A stretch of 64,000 bases of DNA from Pseudomonas lactis (GTDB lineage: Bacteria; Pseudomonadota; Gammaproteobacteria; Pseudomonadales; Pseudomonadaceae). The notes below the pieces were generated by a model that searched no databases, was not told the DNA's origin, and was given only the letters and a program-made list of their open reading frames with translations. This document shows positions 50,705-58,677 of the stretch, one piece after another. The translations under genes and the position numbers were made by a program. Position 1 is the first letter of the stretch; each line of letters opens with the position of its first letter. The stretch is taken from assembly GCF_001439845.1 (NCBI RefSeq), contig NZ_JYLO01000011.1:62001-126000 (forward strand). Reading direction: 5' to 3'.

Positions 50705-51574
50705 ATGAACGGCGCATCGCTTCGTCATCAGCCCCCACAAGCACCGAGCCGCAAGCCGGTGCCACGGGGTGCAAGCCGAATGGTGGCTAAAGAGCCGATG
50801 TCTTCGCGCCTGCCAAAAGCCAACTTTGGTTTTATCAAGGCGTTGTTCTGGCCGGTGCTGCTGGTGGTGTTGGGCTTTGGTACGTACGAAGGCGCACAGC
50901 GCCTGTTGCCGTATGCCGACCGGCCGATCACCAAGATCAGCGTGCAGGGCGACCTGAGCTACATCAGCCAGCAAGCGGTACAGCAGCGCATCGGCCCATA
51001 CCTGGCGGCGAGCTTCTTTACCATCGACCTGGCGGGCATGCGCTCGGAGTTGGAACAGATGCCGTGGATCGCCCACGCCGAAGTTCGCCGTGTATGGCCG
51101 GACCAGGTGACGATCCGCCTGGAAGAACAACTGCCCGTGGCCCGTTGGGGCGATGAAGCGCTGTTGAACAACCAGGGCCAGGCGTTCACCCCGCGTGAGC
51201 TGGCCAACTACGAACACCTGCCGCAGCTGTTCGGGCCGCAGCGGGCGCAGCAGCAAGTGATGCAGCAGTACCAGGCCTTGAGCCAGATGCTGCGGCCACT
51301 GGGCTTCTCCATTGCACGCCTGGAATTGCGTGAGCGGGGCAGCTGGTTTTTGACGACCGGGGCAGGCAGTTCCGGCCCGGGCATCGAGTTGTTGCTGGGA
51401 CGCGACCGCTTGGTGGAAAAGATGCGCCGCTTTATTGCCATCTATGAAAAAACCTTGAAAGAACAGATTACGAACATTGCGAGCGTCGACCTGCGTTACG
51501 CCAACGGCCTGGCCGTCGGCTGGCGTACACCGGCTGCGCCCACGGCAGCACAACCCGCTGTCGCGAAGAATTAA
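50705..51574 (+). CDS. ftsQ: Cell division protein FtsQ
   Basis: A bitopic protein of the FtsQLB complex. The 289-residue form has a basic cytoplasmic tail, one transmembrane helix (residues 40-58, KALFWPVLLVVLGFGTYEG), a POTRA domain (ITKISVQGDLSYISQQAVQQ) and the beta domain with WPDQVTIRLEEQLPVARWG. The ATG at 50705 has AGAGG upstream, better than the TTG seven codons earlier. The C-terminal Ala/Pro-rich tail (TPAAPTAAQPAVAKN) is typical of Pseudomonas. Confidence 0.95.
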   Translation: MNGASLRHQPPQAPSRKPVPRGASRMVAKEPMSSRLPKANFGFIKALFWPVLLVVLGFGTYEGAQRLLPYADRPITKISVQGDLSYISQQAVQQRIGPYLAASFFTIDLAGMRSELEQMPWIAHAEVRRVWPDQVTIRLEEQLPVARWGDEALLNNQGQAFTPRELANYEHLPQLFGPQRAQQQVMQQYQALSQMLRPLGFSIARLELRERGSWFLTTGAGSSGPGIELLLGRDRLVEKMRRFIAIYEKTLKEQITNIASVDLRYANGLAVGWRTPAAPTAAQPAVAKN

Positions 51575-51589
51575 GAAGAGGCAGGACCC

Positions 51590-52852
51590 ATGGCAAACGT
51601 GCAAAGCGGCAAAATGATCGTCGGTCTCGATATCGGCACCTCCAAGGTGGTGGCGCTGGTGGGCGAGGTCGGGGAAGACGGCGCGATCGAAATCGTCGGT
51701 ATTGGCACGCATCCGTCCCGGGGCCTGAAGAAGGGCGTGGTGGTGAACATCGAGTCCACCGTGCAATCGATCCAGCGCGCCATCGAAGAAGCGCAGCTGA
51801 TGGCCGGTTGCCGGATTCACTCGGCGTTCGTCGGCGTGGCCGGCAACCACATCCGCAGCCTGAACTCCCACGGCATCGTGGCGATCCGCGACCGTGAAGT
51901 CAGCTCGGCCGACCTTGAGCGCGTGCTCGACGCTGCCCAGGCCGTGGCGATCCCGGCAGACCAGCGCGTGCTGCACACCCTGCCGCAGGACTACGTGATC
52001 GACAACCAGGAAGGCGTGCGCGAGCCCCTGGGCATGTCGGGCGTGCGTCTGGAAGCCAAGGTTCACGTGGTGACCTGCGCCGTCAACGCCGCACAGAACA
52101 TTGAAAAATGCGTGCGCCGCTGCGGCCTGGAAATCGACGACATCATTCTCGAGCAGTTGGCCTCGGCCTACTCGGTACTCACCGACGACGAAAAAGAGCT
52201 GGGCGTGTGCCTGGTGGACATCGGCGGCGGCACCACCGACATCGCGATCTTCACCGAGGGTGCGATCCGTCACACCGCGGTGATCCCGATTGCCGGCGAC
52301 CAGGTCACCAACGACATCGCCATGGCGTTGCGCACACCGACCCAGTACGCCGAAGAAATCAAGATCCGCTACGCCTGCGCCCTGGCCAAGCTGGCCGGTG
52401 CCGGCGAGACCATCAAGGTGCCAAGCGTGGGTGACCGTCCACCGCGCGAGCTGTCGCGCCAGGCCCTGGCCGAAGTGGTCGAGCCACGTTACGACGAGCT
52501 GTTCACCCTGATCCAGGCTGAACTGCGCCGCAGCGGCTACGAAGATTTGATCCCGGCCGGCATCGTGCTGACCGGTGGTACCTCGAAGATGGAAGGCGCG
52601 GTCGAGTTGGCCGAAGAGATCTTCCACATGCCGGTGCGCCTGGGCGTGCCCCATGGCGTGAAAGGCCTGGGCGACGTAGTGCGCAACCCGATTTATTCCA
52701 CCGGTGTGGGCTTGCTGTTGTACGGGCTGCAAAAGCAGACCGACGGCATTTCCCTGTCGGGCCCGAGCATCCGTGACAGCTACCGCAGCGACGACGAGGC
52801 GAAAGCGCCGTTGTTCGAGCGGCTGCAGGCTTGGGTAAAAGGCAATTTCTAA
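51590..52852 (+). CDS. ftsA: Cell division protein FtsA
   Basis: An actin-like ATPase that links FtsZ to the inner membrane. The 420-residue protein has VGLDIGTSKVVALVGE near residue 9 (phosphate 1 motif), VCLVDIGGGTTDIAIF near residue 205 (phosphate 2), and IVLTGGTSKMEGAVELA near residue 325 (adenosine motif). The last residues, LFERLQAWVKGNF, form the amphipathic membrane-targeting helix. GAGG-type ribosome site 15 bases after ftsQ. Confidence 0.97.
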   Translation: MANVQSGKMIVGLDIGTSKVVALVGEVGEDGAIEIVGIGTHPSRGLKKGVVVNIESTVQSIQRAIEEAQLMAGCRIHSAFVGVAGNHIRSLNSHGIVAIRDREVSSADLERVLDAAQAVAIPADQRVLHTLPQDYVIDNQEGVREPLGMSGVRLEAKVHVVTCAVNAAQNIEKCVRRCGLEIDDIILEQLASAYSVLTDDEKELGVCLVDIGGGTTDIAIFTEGAIRHTAVIPIAGDQVTNDIAMALRTPTQYAEEIKIRYACALAKLAGAGETIKVPSVGDRPPRELSRQALAEVVEPRYDELFTLIQAELRRSGYEDLIPAGIVLTGGTSKMEGAVELAEEIFHMPVRLGVPHGVKGLGDVVRNPIYSTGVGLLLYGLQKQTDGISLSGPSIRDSYRSDDEAKAPLFERLQAWVKGNF

Positions 52853-52927
52853 AGATTTACCGCGACACCGCAACACCCGCAACAAGCAGTAGGCGAAAAA
52901 ACTAGAGAAAATGAAAGGAGAGGGAAC

Positions 52928-54124
52928 ATGTTCGAACTCGTAGACAACATCCCCGCTAGCCCGGTTATCAAAGTAATCGGTGTCGGCGGTGGCGGCGGCA
53001 ACGCTGTCAACCACATGGTCAAGAGCAACATTGAAGGCGTTGAGTTCATCTGCGCCAACACTGATGCCCAGGCGCTCAAAAGCATCGGCGCGCGGACCAT
53101 CCTGCAATTGGGCACCGCGGTGACCAAGGGCCTCGGCGCTGGCGCCAATCCGGAAGTCGGCCGTCAAGCCGCCCTGGAAGACCGCGAGCGTATTGCCGAA
53201 GTGCTGCAAGGCACCAACATGGTGTTCATCACCACCGGCATGGGCGGCGGTACCGGTACCGGTGCTGCACCGATCATTGCCGAAGTGGCCAAGGAAATGG
53301 GGATTCTGACCGTTGCTGTCGTGACGCGTCCGTTCCCGTTCGAAGGCCGCAAGCGCATGCAGATCGCCGACGAAGGTATCCGTCTGCTGTCTGAAAGCGT
53401 CGACTCGTTGATCACCATCCCCAACGAGAAACTGCTGACCATCCTGGGCAAGGATGCCAGCCTGCTGTCTGCCTTCGCCAAGGCTGACGATGTACTGGCC
53501 GGTGCCGTTCGCGGTATCTCCGACATCATCAAGCGCCCAGGCATGATCAACGTCGACTTTGCCGACGTACGTACGGTCATGAGCGAAATGGGCATGGCGA
53601 TGATGGGCACTGGCTGCGCCAGCGGTCCGAACCGTGCACGCGAAGCCACCGAAGCGGCCATCCGCAACCCGTTGCTCGAAGACGTTAACCTGCAAGGTGC
53701 ACGCGGCATCCTGGTGAACATCACCGCCGGTCCCGACCTGTCCCTGGGTGAGTACTCCGACGTGGGTAGCATCATCGAAGCCTTCGCTTCCGAGCACGCC
53801 ATGGTCAAAGTCGGTACCGTTATCGATCCGGACATGCGCGATGAGCTGCATGTAACCGTGGTTGCCACCGGCCTGGGTGCAAAAATCGAGAAGCCAGTGA
53901 AGGTCATCGACAACACCCTGCACACCAGCCAGGCCAGCCAGGCAGCCGCCGCTCCAGCCCCTGCTCGCCAGGAACTGCCGTCGGTGAACTACCGTGACCT
54001 GGACCGTCCGACCGTGATGCGCAACCAGGCTCAGGCCGGTGCTGCGGCGTCCCGTAGCCCGAATCCGCAAGATGACCTGGACTACCTGGACATCCCGGCA
54101 TTCCTGCGTCGTCAGGCCGATTAA
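52928..54124 (+). CDS. ftsZ: Cell division protein FtsZ
   Basis: The tubulin-like GTPase that forms the division ring. The 398-residue protein shows GVGGGGGNAVNHMV near residue 19, the GTP signature GGGTGTGAAPIIA near residue 104, and the T7 loop region NVDFADVRTVM near residue 207. A variable Pro/Ala/Gln-rich linker (about residues 320-385) precedes the C-terminal peptide DYLDIPAFLRRQAD that binds FtsA and ZipA. AAAGGAGAGG is a strong ribosome site; a 75-base spacer separates it from ftsA, which may hold an extra promoter. Confidence 0.98.
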   Translation: MFELVDNIPASPVIKVIGVGGGGGNAVNHMVKSNIEGVEFICANTDAQALKSIGARTILQLGTAVTKGLGAGANPEVGRQAALEDRERIAEVLQGTNMVFITTGMGGGTGTGAAPIIAEVAKEMGILTVAVVTRPFPFEGRKRMQIADEGIRLLSESVDSLITIPNEKLLTILGKDASLLSAFAKADDVLAGAVRGISDIIKRPGMINVDFADVRTVMSEMGMAMMGTGCASGPNRAREATEAAIRNPLLEDVNLQGARGILVNITAGPDLSLGEYSDVGSIIEAFASEHAMVKVGTVIDPDMRDELHVTVVATGLGAKIEKPVKVIDNTLHTSQASQAAAAPAPARQELPSVNYRDLDRPTVMRNQAQAGAAASRSPNPQDDLDYLDIPAFLRRQAD

Positions 54125-54175
54125 TGGAATGTATCAGGGCTATGAAGGTGATTGGTGTTCAGCAAAGGTCTGGTC

Positions 54176-54184
54176 TGCTATTAT
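54176..54184 (+). promoter_or_regulatory. Extended -10 element before lpxC
   Basis: TGCTATTAT (54176-54184) fits the extended -10 pattern TGnTATAAT with one mismatch, about 53 bases before the lpxC start and inside the 112-base gap after ftsZ. It suggests lpxC has its own promoter. Confidence 0.45.
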
Positions 54185-54236
54185 CGCCAGCCTTTGTTGA
54201 TACCAGTTCGCAATTTGCGCTGAAGCGGTCCAAGCC

Positions 54237-55148
54237 ATGATTAAACAACGCACCCTGAAGAATATTATTCGTGCCACAGGTGTAGGTCTGCACTCCGGGG
54301 AGAAGGTATACCTGACCCTCAAGCCTGCACCTGTCGACACCGGCATCGTGTTTGTGCGTGCCGACCTGGACCCTGTGGTGCAGATTCCTGCTCGCGCGGA
54401 AAACGTTGGCGAAACCACTATGTCGACCACATTGGTCAACGGTGACGTCAAAGTGGACACGGTGGAGCACTTGCTCTCGGCCATGGCTGGCCTGGGCATC
54501 GATAACGCCTACGTCGAGCTCTCCGCGTCCGAAGTCCCGATCATGGATGGCAGCGCTGGCCCCTTCGTATTCTTGATTCAATCTGCCGGCCTGGAAGAAC
54601 AGGACGCAGCCAAGAAGTTCATTCGCATTCTGCGGGAAGTGACAGTAGAAGACGGCGACAAGCGCGCCACCTTCGTCCCGTTCGAAGGCTTTAAAGTGAG
54701 CTTTGAGATCGATTTCGATCACCCGGTATTCCGTGACCGCACCCAAAGTGCAAGCGTGGATTTTTCCAGCACTTCGTTCGTAAAAGAAGTCAGCCGCGCC
54801 CGTACCTTTGGTTTCATGAGTGACATCGAGTACCTGCGCAAGCACAACCTCGCACTCGGCGGCAGCGTGGAAAACGCCATCGTGGTCGACGCGGATGGTG
54901 TACTGAACGAAGACGGCCTTCGCTATGAAGACGAATTCGTGAAGCACAAGATCCTCGATGCAATCGGTGACCTCTACCTGCTGGGCAATAGCCTGATAGG
55001 CGAGTTCAAAGGCTTCAAGTCGGGCCACGCCCTTAACAACCAGCTGCTGCGCAAGTTGATTGAGCAGACAGACGCTTGGGAAGTCGTGACCTTCGAAGAT
55101 GCCAGCACCGCACCGATCTCTTACATGCGTCCCGTTGCGGCGGTGTAA
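54237..55148 (+). CDS. lpxC: UDP-3-O-acyl-GlcNAc deacetylase
   Basis: LpxC is the zinc deacetylase at the committed step of lipid A synthesis. The 303-residue protein has the family signature GVGLHSGEKVYLTLKPA near residue 15, the zinc ligand VEHLLSAMAGLG near residue 77 (His), the second zinc pair HKILDAIGDLYLLG near residue 237 with Asp, and GHALNNQLL near residue 263. It ends the division cluster, as in E. coli. A terminator follows the stop at 55176. Confidence 0.97.
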   Translation: MIKQRTLKNIIRATGVGLHSGEKVYLTLKPAPVDTGIVFVRADLDPVVQIPARAENVGETTMSTTLVNGDVKVDTVEHLLSAMAGLGIDNAYVELSASEVPIMDGSAGPFVFLIQSAGLEEQDAAKKFIRILREVTVEDGDKRATFVPFEGFKVSFEIDFDHPVFRDRTQSASVDFSSTSFVKEVSRARTFGFMSDIEYLRKHNLALGGSVENAIVVDADGVLNEDGLRYEDEFVKHKILDAIGDLYLLGNSLIGEFKGFKSGHALNNQLLRKLIEQTDAWEVVTFEDASTAPISYMRPVAAV

Positions 55149-55175
55149 GTAACAACTCTCTTTCTTTAGTTTTGA

Positions 55176-55201
55176 AAGGCTGCCTTCGGGTGGCCTTTTT
55201 T
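55176..55201 (+). terminator. Intrinsic terminator after lpxC
   Basis: AAAGGCTGCC pairs with GGTGGCCTTT across a TTCG tetraloop region, followed by a T run. It marks the end of the division and cell wall cluster. Confidence 0.9.
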
Positions 55202-55222
55202 TATGCCTGACGAATATCCAAA

Positions 55223-55312
55223 TGTGGGAGCTGGCTTGCCTGCGATAGCGGCCTGCCAGTTAGCTTATAGGTAGCTGACCCACCGCGATCGCAGGCAAGC
55301 CAGCTCTCACAA
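55223..55312. repeat. REP doublet (GTGGGAGCTGGCTTGCCTGCGAT family)
   Basis: Facing copies of the same element as at 2706, with the right arm carrying one change (CTCTCACA instead of CTCCCACA). It lies between convergent lpxC and the diguanylate cyclase gene. Confidence 0.85.
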
Positions 55313-55321
55313 TTGACCTCA

Positions 55322-56806
55322 TCAGTTTGAGGTCTTTGAAACATCCATTGTCCGGTTACGGCCGCTGTGCTTGGCCTGATACAACGCTTGGTCAGCCTTG
55401 AGCAGCAGGTCTTCAAGGGAAATACGGCTGTGCTTCTGCCAGGTACTCAGGCCGATGCTTAAGGTGATCGGTTGCTCGTCCCCGACCACTCTCGGCAAGT
55501 GCTGGACCCCCTCGCGGATATGCTCGGCGATCACCCACGCCCCCTTGGCGTCGGTATTGGGCAGCACCACCGCGAATTCTTCACCGCCGTAACGCGCCGC
55601 CAGGTCGGCAGGGCGGCGGATATGGCTGGCGATCACCTGTGCGACTGTACGCAACGCCTCATCGCCGCCCTGGTGACCATGACGGTCGTTGAAGGCCTTG
55701 AAGTGGTCCACATCGATCATCAACACGCTCAACGACTCGGTCGAGCGTTGTGCCCGGTCCCATTCCAGCCGCAAGCGTTCGTCCAGGGTGCGGCGGTTGG
55801 CCAGGCCGGTAAGGGCGTCGGTGGCTGCCAGTTCTGACAGCACCTGCTCGGCGCGATGGCGGCGGCGCAGCTCCATGCACAGTGCCCAGGTCAGCCATAA
55901 CAAGCCCACGCACAACACTCCGGTCGCGATGCTGACCAGCCACGCCGCACGTCGCCAGGGTGCGAACATTTCATCGCTGGACAAGGCCACTGCCACGATC
56001 AGCGGCAAGTCGCCCACATTGGAAAAGCTGTAGAGCCGTGCCTGGCGATCGACGCTGGAGATGCTTTGGAAGCTGCCGTCCCGTTCGCGCAGCATGCGCG
56101 CCACATTCGGGCGCTGGCTCAGGTCCTTATCGATGATGTCCACTTCCAGCAAAGGCTCTTGCGCGAGCAGGATGCCTTGGTGGTTGAGCAGGTTGATGGT
56201 GCTGTTGTTGCCGATGTTCAAGCTGCTGAACAACTGATGAAAGTACGACAGGCGCATGGAGGCGACCGCCACCCCCAGAAAACGCCCGTCCGCTGACGAA
56301 ACGCGACGGCTGAACGCGATGCGCCAGGGGTCGTCACACTGACAGCGGGCCATGAACGGGCGGCTGATATACAAGCCCAGGTCGGGGTTGTTGCGGTGGG
56401 CCTGAAAATAGTCACGGTCGGCAAAGTTACCCAGCTTGGGCGTAAGCAGGGACGAATCGGCAATCACCTCGCCGGCCGGGTCCAACAGCAGGATATCGCC
56501 CTTGTAGGGCGCCGCAGCGGAACGATCGAACAGCACCAAATGACGGATGCTCTCTGAAACATCTTGCAGGTCGGTGCGCTCGGTGGCGCTGATCAAGCCT
56601 TTGAGGGCCATGTCGTAAAGTTCGACATTGCGCAGCACGTCAGCGTCGATCAATTGCGTGATGGTATTGGCGGTGCGCTTGGCCGTCTGCAGGGTGTTGG
56701 CATGTTCACGAATCAGCAGCGCAGTCACGACCCCCACGATCAGCAACACCGTGAGCGTGCTGCCCAGGATCAGCAGGCGCTCCGGGCGCGTAAGGCTTGA
56801 ATTCAT
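55322..56806 (-). CDS. Diguanylate cyclase with Cache-type periplasmic sensor
   Basis: A 494-residue inner-membrane signalling enzyme that makes cyclic di-GMP from two GTP. Transmembrane helices lie near residues 11-33 and 293-315; between them is a periplasmic domain of about 260 residues resembling a double Cache (dCache) ligand sensor. The C-terminal GGDEF domain has an active-type GGEEF near residue 407, with RPAD five residues upstream as an inhibitory I-site, so it is likely active and product-inhibited. The ATG at 56806 is preferred over a long upstream extension that runs through the REP doublet. Monocistronic. Confidence 0.9.
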   Translation of the reverse strand: MNSSLTRPERLLILGSTLTVLLIVGVVTALLIREHANTLQTAKRTANTITQLIDADVLRNVELYDMALKGLISATERTDLQDVSESIRHLVLFDRSAAAPYKGDILLLDPAGEVIADSSLLTPKLGNFADRDYFQAHRNNPDLGLYISRPFMARCQCDDPWRIAFSRRVSSADGRFLGVAVASMRLSYFHQLFSSLNIGNNSTINLLNHQGILLAQEPLLEVDIIDKDLSQRPNVARMLRERDGSFQSISSVDRQARLYSFSNVGDLPLIVAVALSSDEMFAPWRRAAWLVSIATGVLCVGLLWLTWALCMELRRRHRAEQVLSELAATDALTGLANRRTLDERLRLEWDRAQRSTESLSVLMIDVDHFKAFNDRHGHQGGDEALRTVAQVIASHIRRPADLAARYGGEEFAVVLPNTDAKGAWVIAEHIREGVQHLPRVVGDEQPITLSIGLSTWQKHSRISLEDLLLKADQALYQAKHSGRNRTMDVSKTSN

Positions 56807-56864
56807 CGGGCACACTTTTGCGTTGAGAATGCCCTTAGCGTAGTAGCAACTCTTGAATATGGCT

Positions 56865-56962
56865 GTAGGAGCGAGCTTGCTCGCGAAAAACTCACAGACG
56901 CCGCGTTTATTCAGGAAGCACGCGTTATCGTTAACGTTTTTCGCGAGCAAGCTCGCTCCTAC
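56865..56962. repeat. REP doublet (TAGGAGCGAGCTTGCTCGCG family)
   Basis: The same facing unit as at 5937 and 13991, including the CGCGTTATCGTTAACG spacer in reverse. It lies between the porin gene and the diguanylate cyclase gene, which are on the same strand. Confidence 0.85.
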
Positions 56963-56968
56963 CTGTAT

Positions 56969-58291
56969 TCAGAACACGTTGATCGGGTAATCCACGATCA
57001 CGCGGTACTCATCCACATCGCGGTCCACCGCCGAGTAGCCATTGCTGCCGCGATTGGTCGCCCATTGCAGGCGCACGGCCAAGTCCTTGGCCTTGCCGCC
57101 CTGCACCACATATTTCAGGTCGATATCGCGCTCCCAGTGCTTAGCATCCTTGCCATCGGCGCTGTACCAGTTGCTGTAGCCACGACTGTTGGGGTCGACC
57201 TTGGTCAGGTCGGTCTTGCCGCTGATGTACGACACGGCGGACGTCAGGCCGGGCACGCCGAGGCCGGCAAAATCGTACGCGTACTTGAGCTTCCAGGAGC
57301 GCTCGTTGGGCCCGTTGAAATCCGAGTACTGCTGGGAGTTGTCCAGGTACACGCTGTCGCCCTGGGTGATGTAGTCGAACGGCGTGTTGCCATTGACGCG
57401 CTGATAAGTCGCCGTGACGCTGTGGTTGCCCACCCCCACGGTGAAATGCAGGCTGTAGGTGTTGTTGTCGATATCGCCCAGCAGTGATTGGCCGGTGTCC
57501 TGAGTGTGGTAGTAGTGCAGGCCGGGGGTCAGGCTGACCAGGTCGTTCAGGGCGTAGGTGTATTCCAGGTCGTAGTAATACTGGTGCCAGACGTCCTTCA
57601 GTTCGGAGGCGTACAGGTTGCTGGTCAGCCCCTCAATCGCGCTGAACGACACACCAGCCCAGTCCAGGTGCTGGCTGTCGGTGTTGGCGGGCAGCGTGCC
57701 GTAGCTGGTGCCGATGCGCCGATGGCCGCTCTGGTTGTAGAGCTTGGTGAAACTGGCCTGGCCGCCTTCGAACATCCAGCCGTCGAAGCTGTGGTTGGTC
57801 AGGCTCACGCCACGGAAGGTCTGCGGCAACATGCGCGTCATGCCGCCGGCGATCACCGGGTTGTTGAGGAACAGGTCGCCGGCTTTCAGTTCGGTGTCGA
57901 AGGCGCGCAGCTTCAAGGTGCCGCCGGCCGTCGAAAACGAACCCGGCGCCTTGCCGTTGCCGCTGCCATACGGAAGGATGCTGGAGCCATCCGTACCGCC
58001 ACCGCCGTCGAGCTTGAGGCCGAGCATGGCATTGACGTCCAGGCCAAAGCCGACGGTGCCCTGGGTGTAGCCGGATTCGAAAGTGCCGATAAAGCCCTGG
58101 CCCCATTCCTTGCTGTCATCGGTATGAATATCGCGCCGGTCGCGGTTCATGTAGTAGTTGCGGGTGTTGATGGTGAGGTGGGAGCCTTCGACGAAACCGT
58201 CGTTGGGGGTAGTGTCTGCCGCGTGGGCCAGTGGGGCGATCGTTGCTGCAATCGCGAGGAATAACGGGGTGAACGTCAGCGAGTTCTTCAC
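56969..58291 (-). CDS. OprD family outer-membrane porin
   Basis: A 440-residue substrate-specific porin of the OprD/Occ family, an 18-strand barrel for small carboxylates or basic amino acids. The start is a GTG (58291) with AAAGGAG upstream; a TTG seven codons earlier is the alternative. The signal peptide ends PLAHA near residue 25. The mature part begins DGFVEGSHLTINTRNYYMNRD, the typical OprD start, and ends DEYRVIVDYPINVF with the terminal Phe of barrel proteins. Subclass (OccD or OccK) cannot be told by eye. Confidence 0.92.
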   Translation of the reverse strand: MKNSLTFTPLFLAIAATIAPLAHAADTTPNDGFVEGSHLTINTRNYYMNRDRRDIHTDDSKEWGQGFIGTFESGYTQGTVGFGLDVNAMLGLKLDGGGGTDGSSILPYGSGNGKAPGSFSTAGGTLKLRAFDTELKAGDLFLNNPVIAGGMTRMLPQTFRGVSLTNHSFDGWMFEGGQASFTKLYNQSGHRRIGTSYGTLPANTDSQHLDWAGVSFSAIEGLTSNLYASELKDVWHQYYYDLEYTYALNDLVSLTPGLHYYHTQDTGQSLLGDIDNNTYSLHFTVGVGNHSVTATYQRVNGNTPFDYITQGDSVYLDNSQQYSDFNGPNERSWKLKYAYDFAGLGVPGLTSAVSYISGKTDLTKVDPNSRGYSNWYSADGKDAKHWERDIDLKYVVQGGKAKDLAVRLQWATNRGSNGYSAVDRDVDEYRVIVDYPINVF

Positions 58292-58361
58292 CGGTAAAGC
58301 TCCTTTGGTCAATCCATAACGGCCAGTGTCGTGAGGGTGTGCCCGGCCTTTTTTTACGGCA

Positions 58362-58394
58362 AAAAAAAGCCGCTGAAAATCAGCGGCTTTAAGA
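58362..58394 (-). terminator. Intrinsic terminator reading toward the porin gene
   Basis: On the minus strand AAAGCCGCTGA pairs with TCAGCGGCTTT across a four-base loop, then eight T residues follow. It would stop transcripts from the two-component/RND operon before they reach the porin gene. Confidence 0.85.
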
Positions 58395-58572
58395 CAGATT
58401 CCCAGTGTAGAGCCCTGGAAAAAAGTCGAGGGAAATTCGGGTAAGCGGGTCAGCTGTCTTTGCCACCGCGCTCATCGGTGCGTCAAAGTAACGCAGGCGA
58501 GCGCTGCGATACAGAGTGTAACAAGATAATAACTATTGCCCAAACCGCAACAGTGCGAGCGTTGGGATCTCC

Positions 58573-58659
58573 TGTGGGAGCTGGCTTGCCTGCGATGCAG
58601 ACACCTCGGTATGCCAGGCGCACCGAGGTGATGCTATCGCAGGCAAGCCAGCTCCCACA
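58573..58659. repeat. REP doublet (GTGGGAGCTGGCTTGCCTGCGAT family)
   Basis: Facing elements as at 2706. Its spacer contains its own short inverted repeat, ACACCTCGGT and ACCGAGGTG, which lengthens the hairpin. It lies just after the sensor kinase stop. Confidence 0.85.
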
Positions 58660-58677
58660 TTTTTTTGGCCGAGTTGT

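Larger units (their letters stand above)
58292..58677. other. Intergenic region before the porin gene
   Basis: About 390 bases without a gene. It holds the porin promoter region, a minus-strand terminator at 58362-58394 and a REP doublet at 58573-58659. An AT-rich part near 58512-58535 (GTAACAAGATAATAACTATT) lies between them. Confidence 0.5.

Noticed and set aside
50579..54070. 1163-codon open frame on the minus strand
   Set aside because: It is fully antisense to ftsQ, ftsA and ftsZ. High-GC genes produce such frames; the product is His/Gly/Val-rich with no domain.
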